From assembly GCF_014930365.1 (NCBI RefSeq), contig NZ_JABXWI010000028.1, forward strand, positions 37,409 through 101,408: a DNA stretch of 64,000 nt, written 5' to 3'. The notes below the pieces were generated by a model. It was not told where the DNA came from. It saw only the letters and a list, made by a program, of their open reading frames with translations, and searched no databases. This DNA comes from Streptomyces caniscabiei (lineage in GTDB: Bacteria; Actinomycetota; Actinomycetes; Streptomycetales; Streptomycetaceae). Of this stretch, positions 35,335-44,534 are shown in pieces; within the stretch, counting starts at the first letter, position 1, and each line of letters begins with the position of its first letter. The translations under genes and the position numbers were made by a program.

Positions 35335-37305
35335 TCAGAACAGGGCAGACTGATTTGGTTCGACGTGCTCGTCCGAGTCGGTCTGGGCAGGTACGCGCCC
35401 TGTGCGCTCGTTCTGCAGATCCCACAGTTCACGGAACAAACCGTCCTGTTGAGCGAGCAGCTCCTCGGGGGTGCCGTGCTGGATGACCCGGCCTTTGTCC
35501 AAAACGACGATGCGGTCGGCGATGGTCACGTTGGTGAGCCTGTGCGTGACCAGGACGACGGCGCGGTCGGCGGCGAGCCGGCGCAGCCCGGTGAAGATGC
35601 GGTGCTCGGCCCTTGGGTCGAGGGCCGCGGTCGGTTCGTCCAGGACGAGCAGTCCGGCCGGCCGATGGAAGGCGCGGGCGAGCGCGATCCTCTGCCATTG
35701 TCCGCCGGACAGTTCCTGCCCACCCCACCATTCCTTGGCCAACAGCGTGTTCAGCCCGCTGCGCAACCCGTCGATGACCTCGTCGGCGCCTGCGGCATGC
35801 GCCGCGGCGAGCACCGCGGCGTCCCCTTCCTCGGTGGCCTGGCCGAGGGTGATGTTCTCCCGCGCCGACAGAGGCCAGTTCGCGTAGGACTGTGGTACGA
35901 CGGCGACACGCTCCCAGGTGGCGTGCGCGTCCAGGTCCCTGGTGTCGGTTCCGTCCCAGGAGACCGCTCCTTGATCTGGCAGGTACAGAGCCGAGAGGAT
36001 CTTGCTGAGGGTGGTCTTGCCTGAGCCGTTCTCGCCCACCAGCGCGACGACTTCGCCGCGCCGGACCTCCAAGGAGACGTCGTCGAGGGCGGGACGGTCG
36101 GCGCTCGGGTACTGGAAGGTGATGCTCTCGGCGCGTACGACGGTTGGGGCGACCGGCGCCTGAGAGCCGCGGTCGATGCGGTGTCCTCCGGCTTCGTCGA
36201 TGAAGTCCGCCCAGTCGTCCAAGTACATTCCGGTGCGGAAGAGCTGGGCTCCGTAGCCGACGACCCCGTCCAGTCCCGCGCTGACGCGGCCCAATGCGAG
36301 GAACGCGGTGCCGAGGGCGGCGACCGAGATCTGCCCGGCGGACACCAGCAGCGCCAGGGCCACCCACACCACCGCGTGGGCGAGACCTCCCGCTGCCCCG
36401 CCCACCAGGGAGATCCTGGCCGAGCGCCAGGTGGCCTGGTCGGTGGTCCTGTCGATCCGCGCTCCGGCCGTGCGGTATTTGTCGAGCAGGAACGACGCCA
36501 TGGTGCCGGACCGGACCTGGTCGGCGATCTGCTTGTCGACCAGGTACCAGCGCAGCATGCCCAGCAGCCGCCGGTCCTTGGTCGTGGCGAGCGAGGCGAT
36601 GTAGCTGATGCGCGCCGCACGCACGCTGGCCACGCCCTTCGGCAAGGCTGCCAGGAGGAGGAGCGGCAGAAGGATCGGGTGCACTGCGGTCAGGACAAAC
36701 GCTGAGGCGATCAGCGATGCCGTTGCGGCAAGGATGTACTGCGCTTGGGTGAGGAGGTCCCTGGAGACTTCCACTCCCCGGTCGGCCGCGTCCCAGCGGT
36801 CGTTGTATCCGGGGTTGTCGTACGCGGCCAGTTCCGCCTTGGTCGCCGCGTCGAGGAGCTCGAGTTCGGCCTCCCGGGCAATGCGCGGGGCCAGCCGTGA
36901 CGACAGGGCGGTGGAGGCGATACTCAGCAGGGCACGCAGACCGATGGCCCCCGACAGGACGACAAGGGAAGGTACGGCGGAGCGGAGCTGGTCGCCGTTG
37001 ATGTGCTGTGACGCGATCAGCGGCTTGATCACCCCGGTGGTGGCCATCAGCCCGAACGCTTCCAGCACCCCCGAGAGGAGCTGCACGCCGAGCAGGGCGA
37101 TGACTGCGGCGCGGTCGACCTGCCAGCCCAGTGCGAGGGACCGGCGGATCAGTTGGGGCAGACGCCGGGCCATCGCACGGGTCGAGATCGCGTTGGCGGC
37201 CTCGATACGGCGGTCGCCGGGGATGACGAACTTCAGTTCCTCATCCGAGACCTCCGCCTCGCCGGTCGGCGCGGTTGTCGCGGTGGGCTTCGGGATGGTT
37301 GTCAT
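35335..37305 (-). CDS. ABC transporter, fused permease and ATPase
   Basis: A 656-aa half-transporter of the exporter type. Residues about 60-340 carry the membrane domain with six hydrophobic segments (LLGVQLLSGVLEAFGLMATTGVI, IGLRALLSIASTAL, GLAHAVVWVALALLVSAGQ). The ATPase domain has Walker A ALVGENGSGKTTL, Q-loop VVPQSYANW, signature ELSGGQWQRIALARA, Walker B GLLVLDEPTAALD and H-loop VLVTHRL. ATG 37305 overlaps the stop of a 35-aa frame (ATGA). Such exporters often carry peptides or small antibiotics. Confidence 0.9.
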   Translation of the reverse strand: MTTIPKPTATTAPTGEAEVSDEELKFVIPGDRRIEAANAISTRAMARRLPQLIRRSLALGWQVDRAAVIALLGVQLLSGVLEAFGLMATTGVIKPLIASQHINGDQLRSAVPSLVVLSGAIGLRALLSIASTALSSRLAPRIAREAELELLDAATKAELAAYDNPGYNDRWDAADRGVEVSRDLLTQAQYILAATASLIASAFVLTAVHPILLPLLLLAALPKGVASVRAARISYIASLATTKDRRLLGMLRWYLVDKQIADQVRSGTMASFLLDKYRTAGARIDRTTDQATWRSARISLVGGAAGGLAHAVVWVALALLVSAGQISVAALGTAFLALGRVSAGLDGVVGYGAQLFRTGMYLDDWADFIDEAGGHRIDRGSQAPVAPTVVRAESITFQYPSADRPALDDVSLEVRRGEVVALVGENGSGKTTLSKILSALYLPDQGAVSWDGTDTRDLDAHATWERVAVVPQSYANWPLSARENITLGQATEEGDAAVLAAAHAAGADEVIDGLRSGLNTLLAKEWWGGQELSGGQWQRIALARAFHRPAGLLVLDEPTAALDPRAEHRIFTGLRRLAADRAVVLVTHRLTNVTIADRIVVLDKGRVIQHGTPEELLAQQDGLFRELWDLQNERTGRVPAQTDSDEHVEPNQSALF

Positions 37306-37409
37306 CGGCTCCAGCCCTCCGCCGACACGCGGTGCCGGGCCAGGGAGGTCGTACGGAATCCCAGCGGATCACGCTGTTCGCGGATGAGTGCGAGGTGCAG
37401 GCCGATCAC
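37302..37409 (-). CDS. 35-aa peptide coupled to the ABC exporter
   Basis: GTG 37409 overlaps the TGA of the preceding 34-aa frame and its own TGA overlaps the ABC start (ATGA). A TTG at 37424 with AGGGGG five bases upstream would give 40 aa. The product (MIGLHLALIREQRDPLGFRT...) is hydrophobic then basic. No family is recognised; candidate precursor peptide or translational coupler. Confidence 0.45.
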   Translation of the reverse strand: MIGLHLALIREQRDPLGFRTTSLARHRVSAEGWSR

Positions 37410-37510
37410 CGTTTGATACGCCAAGACGTCCCCCTGTATGCCGTTCGTGGTTGAGGCTGTCGCTCGTCAGCCGTTTTGTTCAGCGCAGTCGGTAGGTGCT
37501 GGATGGTCAC
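37406..37510 (-). CDS. 34-aa peptide between kinase and exporter genes
   Basis: GTG 37510 overlaps the kinase stop (GTGA) and its TGA overlaps the next GTG. The product starts MTIQHLPTALNKTADERQPQ and ends TAYRGTSWRIKR; a polar leader-like half precedes an aromatic/Thr/Ser core, which would suit a modified peptide, but this is only inference. No Cys. Confidence 0.45.
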   Translation of the reverse strand: MTIQHLPTALNKTADERQPQPRTAYRGTSWRIKR

Positions 37511-38553
37511 GACGTGCCTCCGCTCGCCCCGAGGCCGGTGAGCTCGTCTTCGATGCCCTCAAGGTCACTGAGCAGGCGGCGGATGGCGATCTGACGCTCG
37601 CGCCAGTGCCGCTTCAGATCCGCCTCCGCCTCCCCCGGCAGGTCGTACTCGGCGGTGGTGGCGCCGTAGAAGCTGAACAGCATGTACAGCAGCGCGATCC
37701 GGGCGCATGCCCGCACCTCCCGCATCGGGAGGCTGGGGTGCTCCGAGCGGTAGGCCCTGGCCATCGCCAGTGCGCAAGCGGCCCACTCGGTGCTGGTCGC
37801 CACGGTGCGCGGATCGAAGGCCGCCCGCCCCAACTCCCAGGCCGGCATCGCGCTGGCGCAACGGAAGTCGATGACGCCGGTGACGGCATCGGCGAGGGTG
37901 ATCAGGTTGGTGCGGCTGAGATCCGCATGCAGCGCCTGTTCCGCCAGGGTCTCGGGCAGATGTTCCCGCAACAGGTGCACGTGGGCCCGCAGGTCCCCAC
38001 GCCGCTGGTCGAGTTCGACGCGCAGTTGGTCGAGACGGTCGTGGCCTTGGCTCGTGGCTCTGGCCAGCACGGTGTCGCATTTCGCTACGGCGTCCTCGAC
38101 GGGCTCGGTCCGCCAGCGGGTCTGCTGCACGCGCCTGGGCAGGGGGTAGGCGGCGAGCGCACGGTGCATGCGTCCCATGACGACGCCGATGTGCTCGGCG
38201 AGGGGGAACGTCATCGCCGACGTGTTCACCCGTCCGGGAGCCTCGTCGACCACGGCCCATGCGCTGCCTCCCGCGATGGTGACCAGGTTGTCGTTGGCGT
38301 CGGGCCACACGCGTGGAACGGGGAGTTTCGCGGCCCGGCAGTACTCCGACATGTCCCACGCGTTGCGCGCCTCGTCCAGGTCGGCCATCGAGGGGTACTG
38401 CTTGACGTACAGCCGCAGCCCGTCGTCCGTCAGGACTCGCCGGTTGATGGTGTCCGTGCCCATGTGCACCGGTTCGACGATGTCGGCGACCAGCCCGTAC
38501 CGGTCTTCCAGCACGTCAGCGGTCAACGTCTCGCCCCAGTCTGCTTCGTCCAT
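37507..38553 (-). CDS. APH-fold phosphotransferase A, 348 aa
   Basis: ATG 38553 is chosen; the frame is open 12 codons further. Kinase features are the catalytic loop EQALHADLSRTNLIT (H-x-D-x4-N) at about 216-229 and GVIDFRCASAMP (metal-binding D) at about 236-247. Upstream VYVKQY supplies the likely ATP Lys. The family phosphorylates hydroxyls of antibiotics, sugars or small metabolites; in some RiPP clusters APH-fold kinases act on Ser/Thr. It is coupled to a 34-aa frame by GTGA. Confidence 0.8.
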   Translation of the reverse strand: MDEADWGETLTADVLEDRYGLVADIVEPVHMGTDTINRRVLTDDGLRLYVKQYPSMADLDEARNAWDMSEYCRAAKLPVPRVWPDANDNLVTIAGGSAWAVVDEAPGRVNTSAMTFPLAEHIGVVMGRMHRALAAYPLPRRVQQTRWRTEPVEDAVAKCDTVLARATSQGHDRLDQLRVELDQRRGDLRAHVHLLREHLPETLAEQALHADLSRTNLITLADAVTGVIDFRCASAMPAWELGRAAFDPRTVATSTEWAACALAMARAYRSEHPSLPMREVRACARIALLYMLFSFYGATTAEYDLPGEAEADLKRHWRERQIAIRRLLSDLEGIEDELTGLGASGGTS

Positions 38554-38558
38554 ACAGA

Positions 38559-38735
38559 TCACCGGCCTCCGCCTGCGGAGGGGCGGCATGCCGTGAGGAG
38601 GGTGAAGGCGTAGTCCTCCGTGAGCACTCCCCTGTCGACGCAGGGAGTGAGGGCGTTGGTGACGGTCAGTTCGAAGGCATCGCGACGCTCGCCGAACAGG
38701 TGCGGAGCCGCGGACGTTCGAGCGAAGACGTTCAT
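38559..38735 (-). CDS. 58-aa protein between the two kinases
   Basis: ATG 38735 overlaps the stop of kinase B (ATGA) and five bases separate its stop from kinase A. The product begins MNVFARTSAAPHLFGERRDA and ends LLTACRPSAGGGR, with two Cys (T-P-C-V-D and T-A-C-R). Not recognised. Its fixed place in a tightly coupled operon argues that it is expressed. Confidence 0.55.
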   Translation of the reverse strand: MNVFARTSAAPHLFGERRDAFELTVTNALTPCVDRGVLTEDYAFTLLTACRPSAGGGR

Positions 38736-39625
38736 GTACGCCACCCGCCCCACACCCTCTTGCGGGTCTCCAGGCGAAGGTTCTCCAGCATGATGTGCGC
38801 CTCGTCGACCAGGCCGCCGTCGCGGTGCTTGATCCCCCAGTTCAGCGAGTCCAGAGCATCCAGTGCCCCGTAGGCCCGGCATGCGACGAGTTCCTCCGTG
38901 GTGAGGGGCCGGCCGTATCCGTGGTGGAAGGCGGCGTTGAGGTCGGGGCGGTGGTGCAGGATCCGGTAGCGCAGTCGGCTCAGGTCCCGGTAGGCGGCGG
39001 GCCGAAGCTCCGTGCGCTCGAAGTCGATGATCCGCAGCCGCTGTTCGGTCTCGTCCCACATCCAGTTCTTGGGCATGTAGTCGCCGTGCTGGGATACCTG
39101 GGGCAGGCTCGGAGGCACTTCCTCGGCGAGCGTGCGCACGATCGCGAGGTCGTACTCCGGCACGTACGCCGCCGTACGGTCCAGCAGTTGGGCGACCGCC
39201 CCGTCCCACGCCTCCTCCGTCGCTGCCGGCGTCGGCTCGTCGGCTGCCGCGGTGTGGAACTGGGCGAGCAGTTCGCCCGCCTGCTCGTAGGCCGCCCGTT
39301 CCTGCTCGGTCGGCAGGCGCAGCGTGTCGAGACCGCCTCCGGGCACGGCGGTGATCAAGGCGGTGCGCGTGTGCGTGTCCGAGGCGACCAGCTCGGGTGC
39401 CCGGCCGGCGCCCATGGCCACGGTCCACTTCTGGTACGCGGTCACCTCGCGATGGTGGAGCTTCGCGCCCGCGTGGAGCTTCCCGAACCACCTCTCGCCG
39501 TCAGGCACGTTGACCTCCCAGACGGAAGGCCGGATGTCGCCGGGCCTGGGGTGCTCGGCGACCACCGTGTACGTGTCGGTCACCGACTCCACCAGGTGGT
39601 GGAGTGCGCTGGGCATGTCGGTCAC
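38732..39625 (-). CDS. APH-fold phosphotransferase B, 297 aa
   Basis: GTG 39625 has GGAAGG about 7 bases upstream; ATG 39616 is the alternative. Catalytic loop VSQHGDYMPKNWMWD (H-G-D-x4-N) and LRIIDFERTELRP are clear, and GERWFGKLH likely holds the ATP Lys. It is only distantly similar to kinase A. It heads the compact unit kinase B - 58 aa - kinase A - two tiny frames - ABC exporter. Confidence 0.8.
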   Translation of the reverse strand: MTDMPSALHHLVESVTDTYTVVAEHPRPGDIRPSVWEVNVPDGERWFGKLHAGAKLHHREVTAYQKWTVAMGAGRAPELVASDTHTRTALITAVPGGGLDTLRLPTEQERAAYEQAGELLAQFHTAAADEPTPAATEEAWDGAVAQLLDRTAAYVPEYDLAIVRTLAEEVPPSLPQVSQHGDYMPKNWMWDETEQRLRIIDFERTELRPAAYRDLSRLRYRILHHRPDLNAAFHHGYGRPLTTEELVACRAYGALDALDSLNWGIKHRDGGLVDEAHIMLENLRLETRKRVWGGWRT

Positions 39626-39749
39626 GGTGCGCCCTTCCGCTCGCCGAGCCCTCCGACTACGCCACGATGGGTGACGGGTCGGATGCACTCAGTGTCCTGT
39701 TGTGGGTGGGTAGCTTGCCAGGGGGCACTGACATTGCGGCCTGAGCTGG

Positions 39750-39962
39750 TCATCTGGGGGTAGGAACATGAAGGACGGTCCCGGAGGCCATCTCGGTCAG
39801 GGACTCGTCGAGCACCTCACAGCTCCAGCCGAAGATCACGAGGTGCGGGTCGTTCTCGGCCTTGACGCGCTCCCGCAGGGCCCTGACCCGCGCCAGCGCG
39901 CTGTCACGGCTGATGCGGGCCCGGTCCGCGAACTCCTGTGACGTCGTACCGATCGCGACCAT
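39750..39962 (-). CDS. Mini LuxR-type HTH protein, 70 aa
   Basis: VAIGTTSQEFADRARISRDSALARVRALRERVKAEN reads as a LuxR/GerE-like HTH (a tetrahelical unit) with almost no other domain; the tail HLVIFGWSCEVL is family-like. Three bases separate it from the next mini LuxR gene, so the two may act together. Confidence 0.6.
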   Translation of the reverse strand: MVAIGTTSQEFADRARISRDSALARVRALRERVKAENDPHLVIFGWSCEVLDESLTEMASGTVLHVPTPR

Positions 39963-39965
39963 CCG

Positions 39966-40247
39966 TCATGTCTCGATCTCCGTTTCCGAGAACGCCTCCG
40001 GAGAGGTGGCCGTCTCGGGACGCTGGAGTTGCCCGGTGACGAAGCAGGCGTGGACGACGGCGGCCCGGCCTCTCACGCCGAGCTTCTGTCCGCAGTGCTT
40101 CAGCTGCACGTTGATCGTGCCGACGGTGATGGACAGCTCGGAGGCGATCGCGTGGGTGTTCTCGCCCTCCGCGACCTTCTGGGCGATCCGAAGCTGTGCG
40201 GGTGTCAGCGGAAGCGTCGCGGGCGGGCGGGTCGGGCGGGCACTCAC
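39966..40247 (-). CDS. LuxR-family HTH protein, 93 aa
   Basis: GTG 40247 start. The GerE-type HTH is complete: LTPAQLRIAQKVAEGENTHAIASELSITVGTINVQLKHCGQKLGV, with the usual E-G-x-x-T/N-x-x-I-A spacing. There is no receiver or sensor domain, so activity probably depends on expression or a partner such as the 70-aa HTH next door. It follows the ligase gene by 31 bases. Confidence 0.75.
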   Translation of the reverse strand: MSARPTRPPATLPLTPAQLRIAQKVAEGENTHAIASELSITVGTINVQLKHCGQKLGVRGRAAVVHACFVTGQLQRPETATSPEAFSETEIET

Positions 40248-40278
40248 GGTTGTGCGTCCTTTCTGTGAGTCGGGCGTG

Positions 40279-41709
40279 TCAGGCGCGAGCCAGCCATCGC
40301 TGCCGCTCGGTGTCGGTGACGAGGCGCTCGTCGTGGGCGAGTTCCAGGCGGGCGAGACGGGCATAGTGCTCGACCACCCCGGCGCCGAAGGCTTCCTGCG
40401 CGAGGGCACTGTTCTGGAAGGCGGTCAGAGCCGGTCCGAGGGTGGGCGGCACGGGGATCCCACCCGCGCGATAGGCGTTGCCGGTCGCTTCGGGACCAAG
40501 GGTGAGCTTCCGCTCGAGACCGTGGTCGATGGCCGCCAGTACCGCCGACAGCGCCAGGTAGGGGTTGGCGTCCGCGCCCGGCACACGGATCTCCAGGTGC
40601 AGCCCTTCACCGCGGCCGACGACGCGGACCGCGCAGGTGCGGTTGTCGCGGCCCCAGGTGAACGTGGTCGGCGCGAACGAGCCGGGCGTGAACCGCTTGT
40701 AGGAATTGACGTTGGGTGCGTAGAACGGGCCCAACTCGGGCAGGCCGGCGAGCAGACCCGCGATGGCGTGCTGACCGATCTGGGACAGTCCGTACTCGCT
40801 GCCAGGCTCGTTGAGTTGGCTGATGGCCTTCGACCACAGCGAGACGTGCAGGTGCAGGCCGTTGGCTCGGTCGGTTTCCGGGGCTGCCATGAACGTGGGT
40901 GCCAGACCGGCGCGCAGACCCAGGGTGCGCACGGCGTGCTTGAAGAGTGGGTGCCGGTCGCAGGCGTTGAGCGCGCTCCCGTACGGGAAGGTCACCTCGA
41001 CCTGGCCAGGACCGGCCTCGGTCTTGATCGCTTCCACGGGCATCCCGGCGCCGGCGAGCGCCCGCTGAAGACGGCGCAGGAACCGGTCGGATACGGGGTC
41101 GTGGTCGAGGGCGTAGTCCAGGTTCTCCGTCGTCAACGGCCGCAGGCCCTGATAGTTGGCCTGTTCCGCGTCCTCGTACGTGCCCCTGTAGAGGACGAAC
41201 TCGGTCTCGATCCCCGCCTTGGGGTGCAGACCGTGCCGCGACAGCCGGGTCAGCTGCTGGTGGAGGATCTGGCGGGGTGCGATGTCGATCGGTGTTCCGT
41301 CGTGGTGGACGGCATCGCCGAGCACGACAACGGTGCGTGGCAGCCACGGCACGATGCTCAGGGTCGACAGGTCCGGTTGCACGGACAGGTCCTGGTAGCC
41401 GGTCTCCCACGAGGTCAGGGCGAAGCCGTCCGCCGGGCTCATGTCGATGTCGGTGGCCAGGACGTAGGCGCACACCTCGGCGCCGTGATGCGCGACGCGC
41501 TTGAGGAAGTGGTCCGCGTCGTAACGCTTCCCCTTCAGCCTCCCCTGCAGATCGGGGACGGCGAGCAGCACCGTGTCGATGGCGCCCGCCTTGACGAAGT
41601 TCCGCAGGTCAGACAGGGAGAAGGCCTTCTCGGAGCACCCGCGCCGCTCGGGGACGGACGCGGCAGCCAGGCGTGCCACGGTGCCGTTGCCGCTCGTGGT
41701 TCTCGTCAT
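40279..41709 (-). CDS. Glutamine-synthetase-family gamma-glutamyl ligase
   Basis: A 476-aa GS-fold enzyme: VKAGAIDTVLLAVPDLQGRLKGKRYDADHF at the start, KAGIETEFVLY (metal Glu), EAGPGQVEVTFPYG, ANGLHLHVSLW (ATP/metal His) and HLEIRVPGADANPYLALSAVLAA near the end. These are family motifs, but the context and divergence resemble GlnA3/PuuA-like enzymes that glutamylate amines rather than ammonia. Stop and start share one base with the permease gene (TGATG), so amine uptake and glutamylation are probably linked. Confidence 0.8.
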   Translation of the reverse strand: MTRTTSGNGTVARLAAASVPERRGCSEKAFSLSDLRNFVKAGAIDTVLLAVPDLQGRLKGKRYDADHFLKRVAHHGAEVCAYVLATDIDMSPADGFALTSWETGYQDLSVQPDLSTLSIVPWLPRTVVVLGDAVHHDGTPIDIAPRQILHQQLTRLSRHGLHPKAGIETEFVLYRGTYEDAEQANYQGLRPLTTENLDYALDHDPVSDRFLRRLQRALAGAGMPVEAIKTEAGPGQVEVTFPYGSALNACDRHPLFKHAVRTLGLRAGLAPTFMAAPETDRANGLHLHVSLWSKAISQLNEPGSEYGLSQIGQHAIAGLLAGLPELGPFYAPNVNSYKRFTPGSFAPTTFTWGRDNRTCAVRVVGRGEGLHLEIRVPGADANPYLALSAVLAAIDHGLERKLTLGPEATGNAYRAGGIPVPPTLGPALTAFQNSALAQEAFGAGVVEHYARLARLELAHDERLVTDTERQRWLARA

Positions 41710-43235
41710 CAGACGACCTCGTTTTCGTACGTGGCCGCCGAGCGGTCGAAGTTCTGGGCCGGCACTTCGTACGAGCTGCCCTGCTTCCGCCACCACGCCC
41801 ATGCCAGCGCGAGGACGACGAGCAGAGCGATCGGCGCGTAGTTGAAGGTCTCCACGGACACCAGGCCGCCGGCGGGCCGTGTCTGCGGCAGACAGAACAG
41901 CACCGTCACGAACACCACCCAGACAACGGCGATCGCGCCGACGGCCACACCCCAGTTGCCGAGGTTCCAGGGGCCGGGCCGGAAGCGATCCCGGTTCTTG
42001 ATGCGCAGGTAGATCGGGATCGCGTACGCCGGGGTGATGCCGACCACGTTGATACTGGTGATCGCCGCGTACGCGACCGGGCTGTACAGGCTCGGCAGGG
42101 CCAGAAGTGCGGCGCACACGACCGCCAGCAGCACGGCCATGCGCGGAGTGCCGGTACGGCGGTCGACCTGCCGCCACAGGTGCGAGCCCGGCAACGCCCC
42201 GTCACGCGAGAACGCGAATACCATCCGGCTTGCCGCGGCGGTCTCGGCATTGCCACAGCACAACTGCGCGATGATCACCACCAGGAGCAGTGCCTTCGCC
42301 CCCGCCACGCCCAGGGCATCCAGGAAGATCTGCGCCGGCGGCACCCCCGTCGCCGTGCCCACGGTGCCCGCGTAGTCCTGGATCGCGAACGTGAGCCCGG
42401 CCAGCAGGACGAACCCGGCCAGCCACGACCAGCCGATGGCGTGGATGATCCCGCGTGATGCGGACACCTGCGCGTCGGTCGTCTCCTCCGACAGGTGCGC
42501 GGAGGCGTCGTACCCGCAGAACGTGTACTGGGCCAGCAGCAGACCGAGCACCGCCGCGTAGAGGGGGCTCCAGCCGGTGTTGTTGACGAACTCGCCGAAC
42601 ACGAAGTCCGAGGACTGGTGGTGGGAGGGGACAATCGCCAGAGCGCCGACGATCACCGTGACGCCGCCGAGGTGCCACCAGACGCTGATGCTGTTGAGGA
42701 TGCTGACCAGCCGGACCCCGAACAGGTTCAGGGCCAGGTGCAGGGCGAGGATGCACAGGAAGATCACCATGATCTTGCCCGGCGTCGGCACGAATCCCCA
42801 CTGCAGGTTGAACAGGGCGCCCGCGAACAGCGCGGCCCCGTAGTCGATGCCGGCGATCGCGCCGAGCAGGCCCAGCAGGTTCAACCAGCCCGTGTACCAG
42901 CCCCACTTCCGCCCGCCGAGCTGCTCCGCCTGGTAGTACAAGGCCCCCGAGGTCGGATAGGCCGAGGTCACCTCGGCCAGCGCGGCACCGATGAACATCA
43001 CCATCGCGCCCACCACGACCCAGCCCCACAACATCACCGACGGACCGCCGGTGTTCAGGCCGAATCCGTACAGGGTCATGCAGCCGGACAGAACGCTGAT
43101 GACGCTGAACGAGATCGCGAAATTCCCGAACGGACCCATCCGCCGGGTCAGTACCGGCTCGTAGCCAAGCTCCCGCAAGTACGCGTCGTCGGACTTACGA
43201 AACGACGCGCGATGACTGGCGCCCACACGAGACAC
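41709..43235 (-). CDS. APC-family amino acid/polyamine permease
   Basis: A 508-aa protein with about 12 membrane segments. Near the N-terminus are YEPVLTRRMGPFGNFAISFS and GAALAEVTSAYPTSGALYYQ, typical of GABA/choline-type APC permeases; later TFCGYDASAHLSEETTDA and AETAAASRMVFAFSRDGALPG are family signatures. The start is GTG 43235 behind GGAGGTGG. It is coupled to the GS-like ligase downstream and likely imports its amine substrate. Confidence 0.9.
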   Translation of the reverse strand: MSRVGASHRASFRKSDDAYLRELGYEPVLTRRMGPFGNFAISFSVISVLSGCMTLYGFGLNTGGPSVMLWGWVVVGAMVMFIGAALAEVTSAYPTSGALYYQAEQLGGRKWGWYTGWLNLLGLLGAIAGIDYGAALFAGALFNLQWGFVPTPGKIMVIFLCILALHLALNLFGVRLVSILNSISVWWHLGGVTVIVGALAIVPSHHQSSDFVFGEFVNNTGWSPLYAAVLGLLLAQYTFCGYDASAHLSEETTDAQVSASRGIIHAIGWSWLAGFVLLAGLTFAIQDYAGTVGTATGVPPAQIFLDALGVAGAKALLLVVIIAQLCCGNAETAAASRMVFAFSRDGALPGSHLWRQVDRRTGTPRMAVLLAVVCAALLALPSLYSPVAYAAITSINVVGITPAYAIPIYLRIKNRDRFRPGPWNLGNWGVAVGAIAVVWVVFVTVLFCLPQTRPAGGLVSVETFNYAPIALLVVLALAWAWWRKQGSSYEVPAQNFDRSAATYENEVV

Positions 43236-43308
43236 AGGACCACCTCCATAAATTCAGTGAAAACAAGACAGGGCAGGTTCATGCCAATCCGGGTTGGACG
43301 GGCACCCA

Positions 43309-44313
43309 TCAGGGATGCGGCCCGGCACGCTGCCCGTGAGAGCGGGCGTAAGAGAAGGACTCGGCACGTGCTCGGAGCAGCAGAGCCTCTCCCGGGTCCG
43401 GACCGGTGGCACCCTCGTGTACTGAGGCCCACGGCTCCCGAGCCGCGTACGGACCCATCGCTGCGAACACTTCGGCCGCCTCCAGATACTGGCTCCCTGC
43501 CCACAACGCATATGCGAGACAGCTCAGATCGGCGACCGAACACAGTTCAGCGGGAATCTTGCGGAACCACTCGTAAAAGGCGCTCAGTGTGTAGCCGAGC
43601 GTCGAGTCCTGTGCCCACTGCTGACGCCACAACGGTTCAGCCCGGGATCGACGTCGCTGCTCGATCTGCGCGTACGCGGGCAGAAGCAGCAGCGGCGATC
43701 CCACTGGCCGCTGCGACGCCACCCATCTTGCGAAGTCGAAAACCGCGGCCAAGGAAGCACCCCCGGGCCCTTCAACGTCGAGCAGAAACTGCAGCACCCG
43801 GTGATAGGCCTCACGGTTGTACGGATCTCGCTGGTTGACCTCGTACAGCAAGCTCCACGGACCGTGCGGCAGCATGGGCTCGGCCGGCACGATGCGATGC
43901 TCGGAACGGACCTGTCGGGTGTCGATCTGCGCCAACGTCACGAGGCACACCCAAGGCAGGGGGTCGTACGGTGCACGGTTGGCGGCGAGCAGTGACTCAC
44001 GTCTCGCCTTGGCCTCGAACTCCCATGCATGCAAATGCTGTTGGCGGTGTGCACGCAACGCGCGCTCCACGGCCACGCGGGCGCTCATCAGTTGCGCGTC
44101 GTAGCTGCCGGGCTCTTCGCTCAACCACACGCTGACCACGTCCGACCGAGCAGCAGCAACGGCCAACATTTGAGTACGCGACGTCCGCAGCGCCCAGTGA
44201 GTACCCGTGTCCAGCAGCAGCTTCTTGGCCGTTCGCCAGCGGCCCGCCTCAAGTTCCTCCAGAGCCACCCGCAGGGCATCGTCGTGACCAGCCGGGTGAT
44301 ACACAAGAGGCAT
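43309..44313 (-). CDS. Hypothetical protein, 334 aa
   Basis: ATG 44313 (a TTG lies one codon upstream). A soluble helical protein with repeat-like segments: LEELEAGRWRTAKKLLLDTGTHWALRTSRT, RESLLAANRAPYDPLPWVCLVTLAQ, NREAYHRVLQFLLDVEG, ELCSVADLSCLAYALWAGSQYLEAAEVFAAMG. This pattern suggests TPR-like solenoid repeats. The function is unknown. Confidence 0.65.
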   Translation of the reverse strand: MPLVYHPAGHDDALRVALEELEAGRWRTAKKLLLDTGTHWALRTSRTQMLAVAAARSDVVSVWLSEEPGSYDAQLMSARVAVERALRAHRQQHLHAWEFEAKARRESLLAANRAPYDPLPWVCLVTLAQIDTRQVRSEHRIVPAEPMLPHGPWSLLYEVNQRDPYNREAYHRVLQFLLDVEGPGGASLAAVFDFARWVASQRPVGSPLLLLPAYAQIEQRRRSRAEPLWRQQWAQDSTLGYTLSAFYEWFRKIPAELCSVADLSCLAYALWAGSQYLEAAEVFAAMGPYAAREPWASVHEGATGPDPGEALLLRARAESFSYARSHGQRAGPHP

Positions 44314-44534
44314 CAAGAGCCCTCAAATCGCAAATGGTCACACCTCGAAGACCGGAAACCGCCGCCAATACTCGCCTCAAGGACGCGTGCAGCGCGATAC
44401 AGCCTGCGTTTTCGGTTAGGGGTCAATGTCATCAGAGAGCCTCGGGAGAATGAGGGAGGAACGGCACTCAATGGAAGGGGTTTGAGTCTTCAGCGCAACG
44501 CAAATTCGATGCGCGACCACAGAACGGGCCGACC

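Noticed and set aside
39862..41841. 659-codon open frame on the plus strand
   Set aside because: It is antisense to the GS-like ligase and mini LuxR genes, which have full family motifs.
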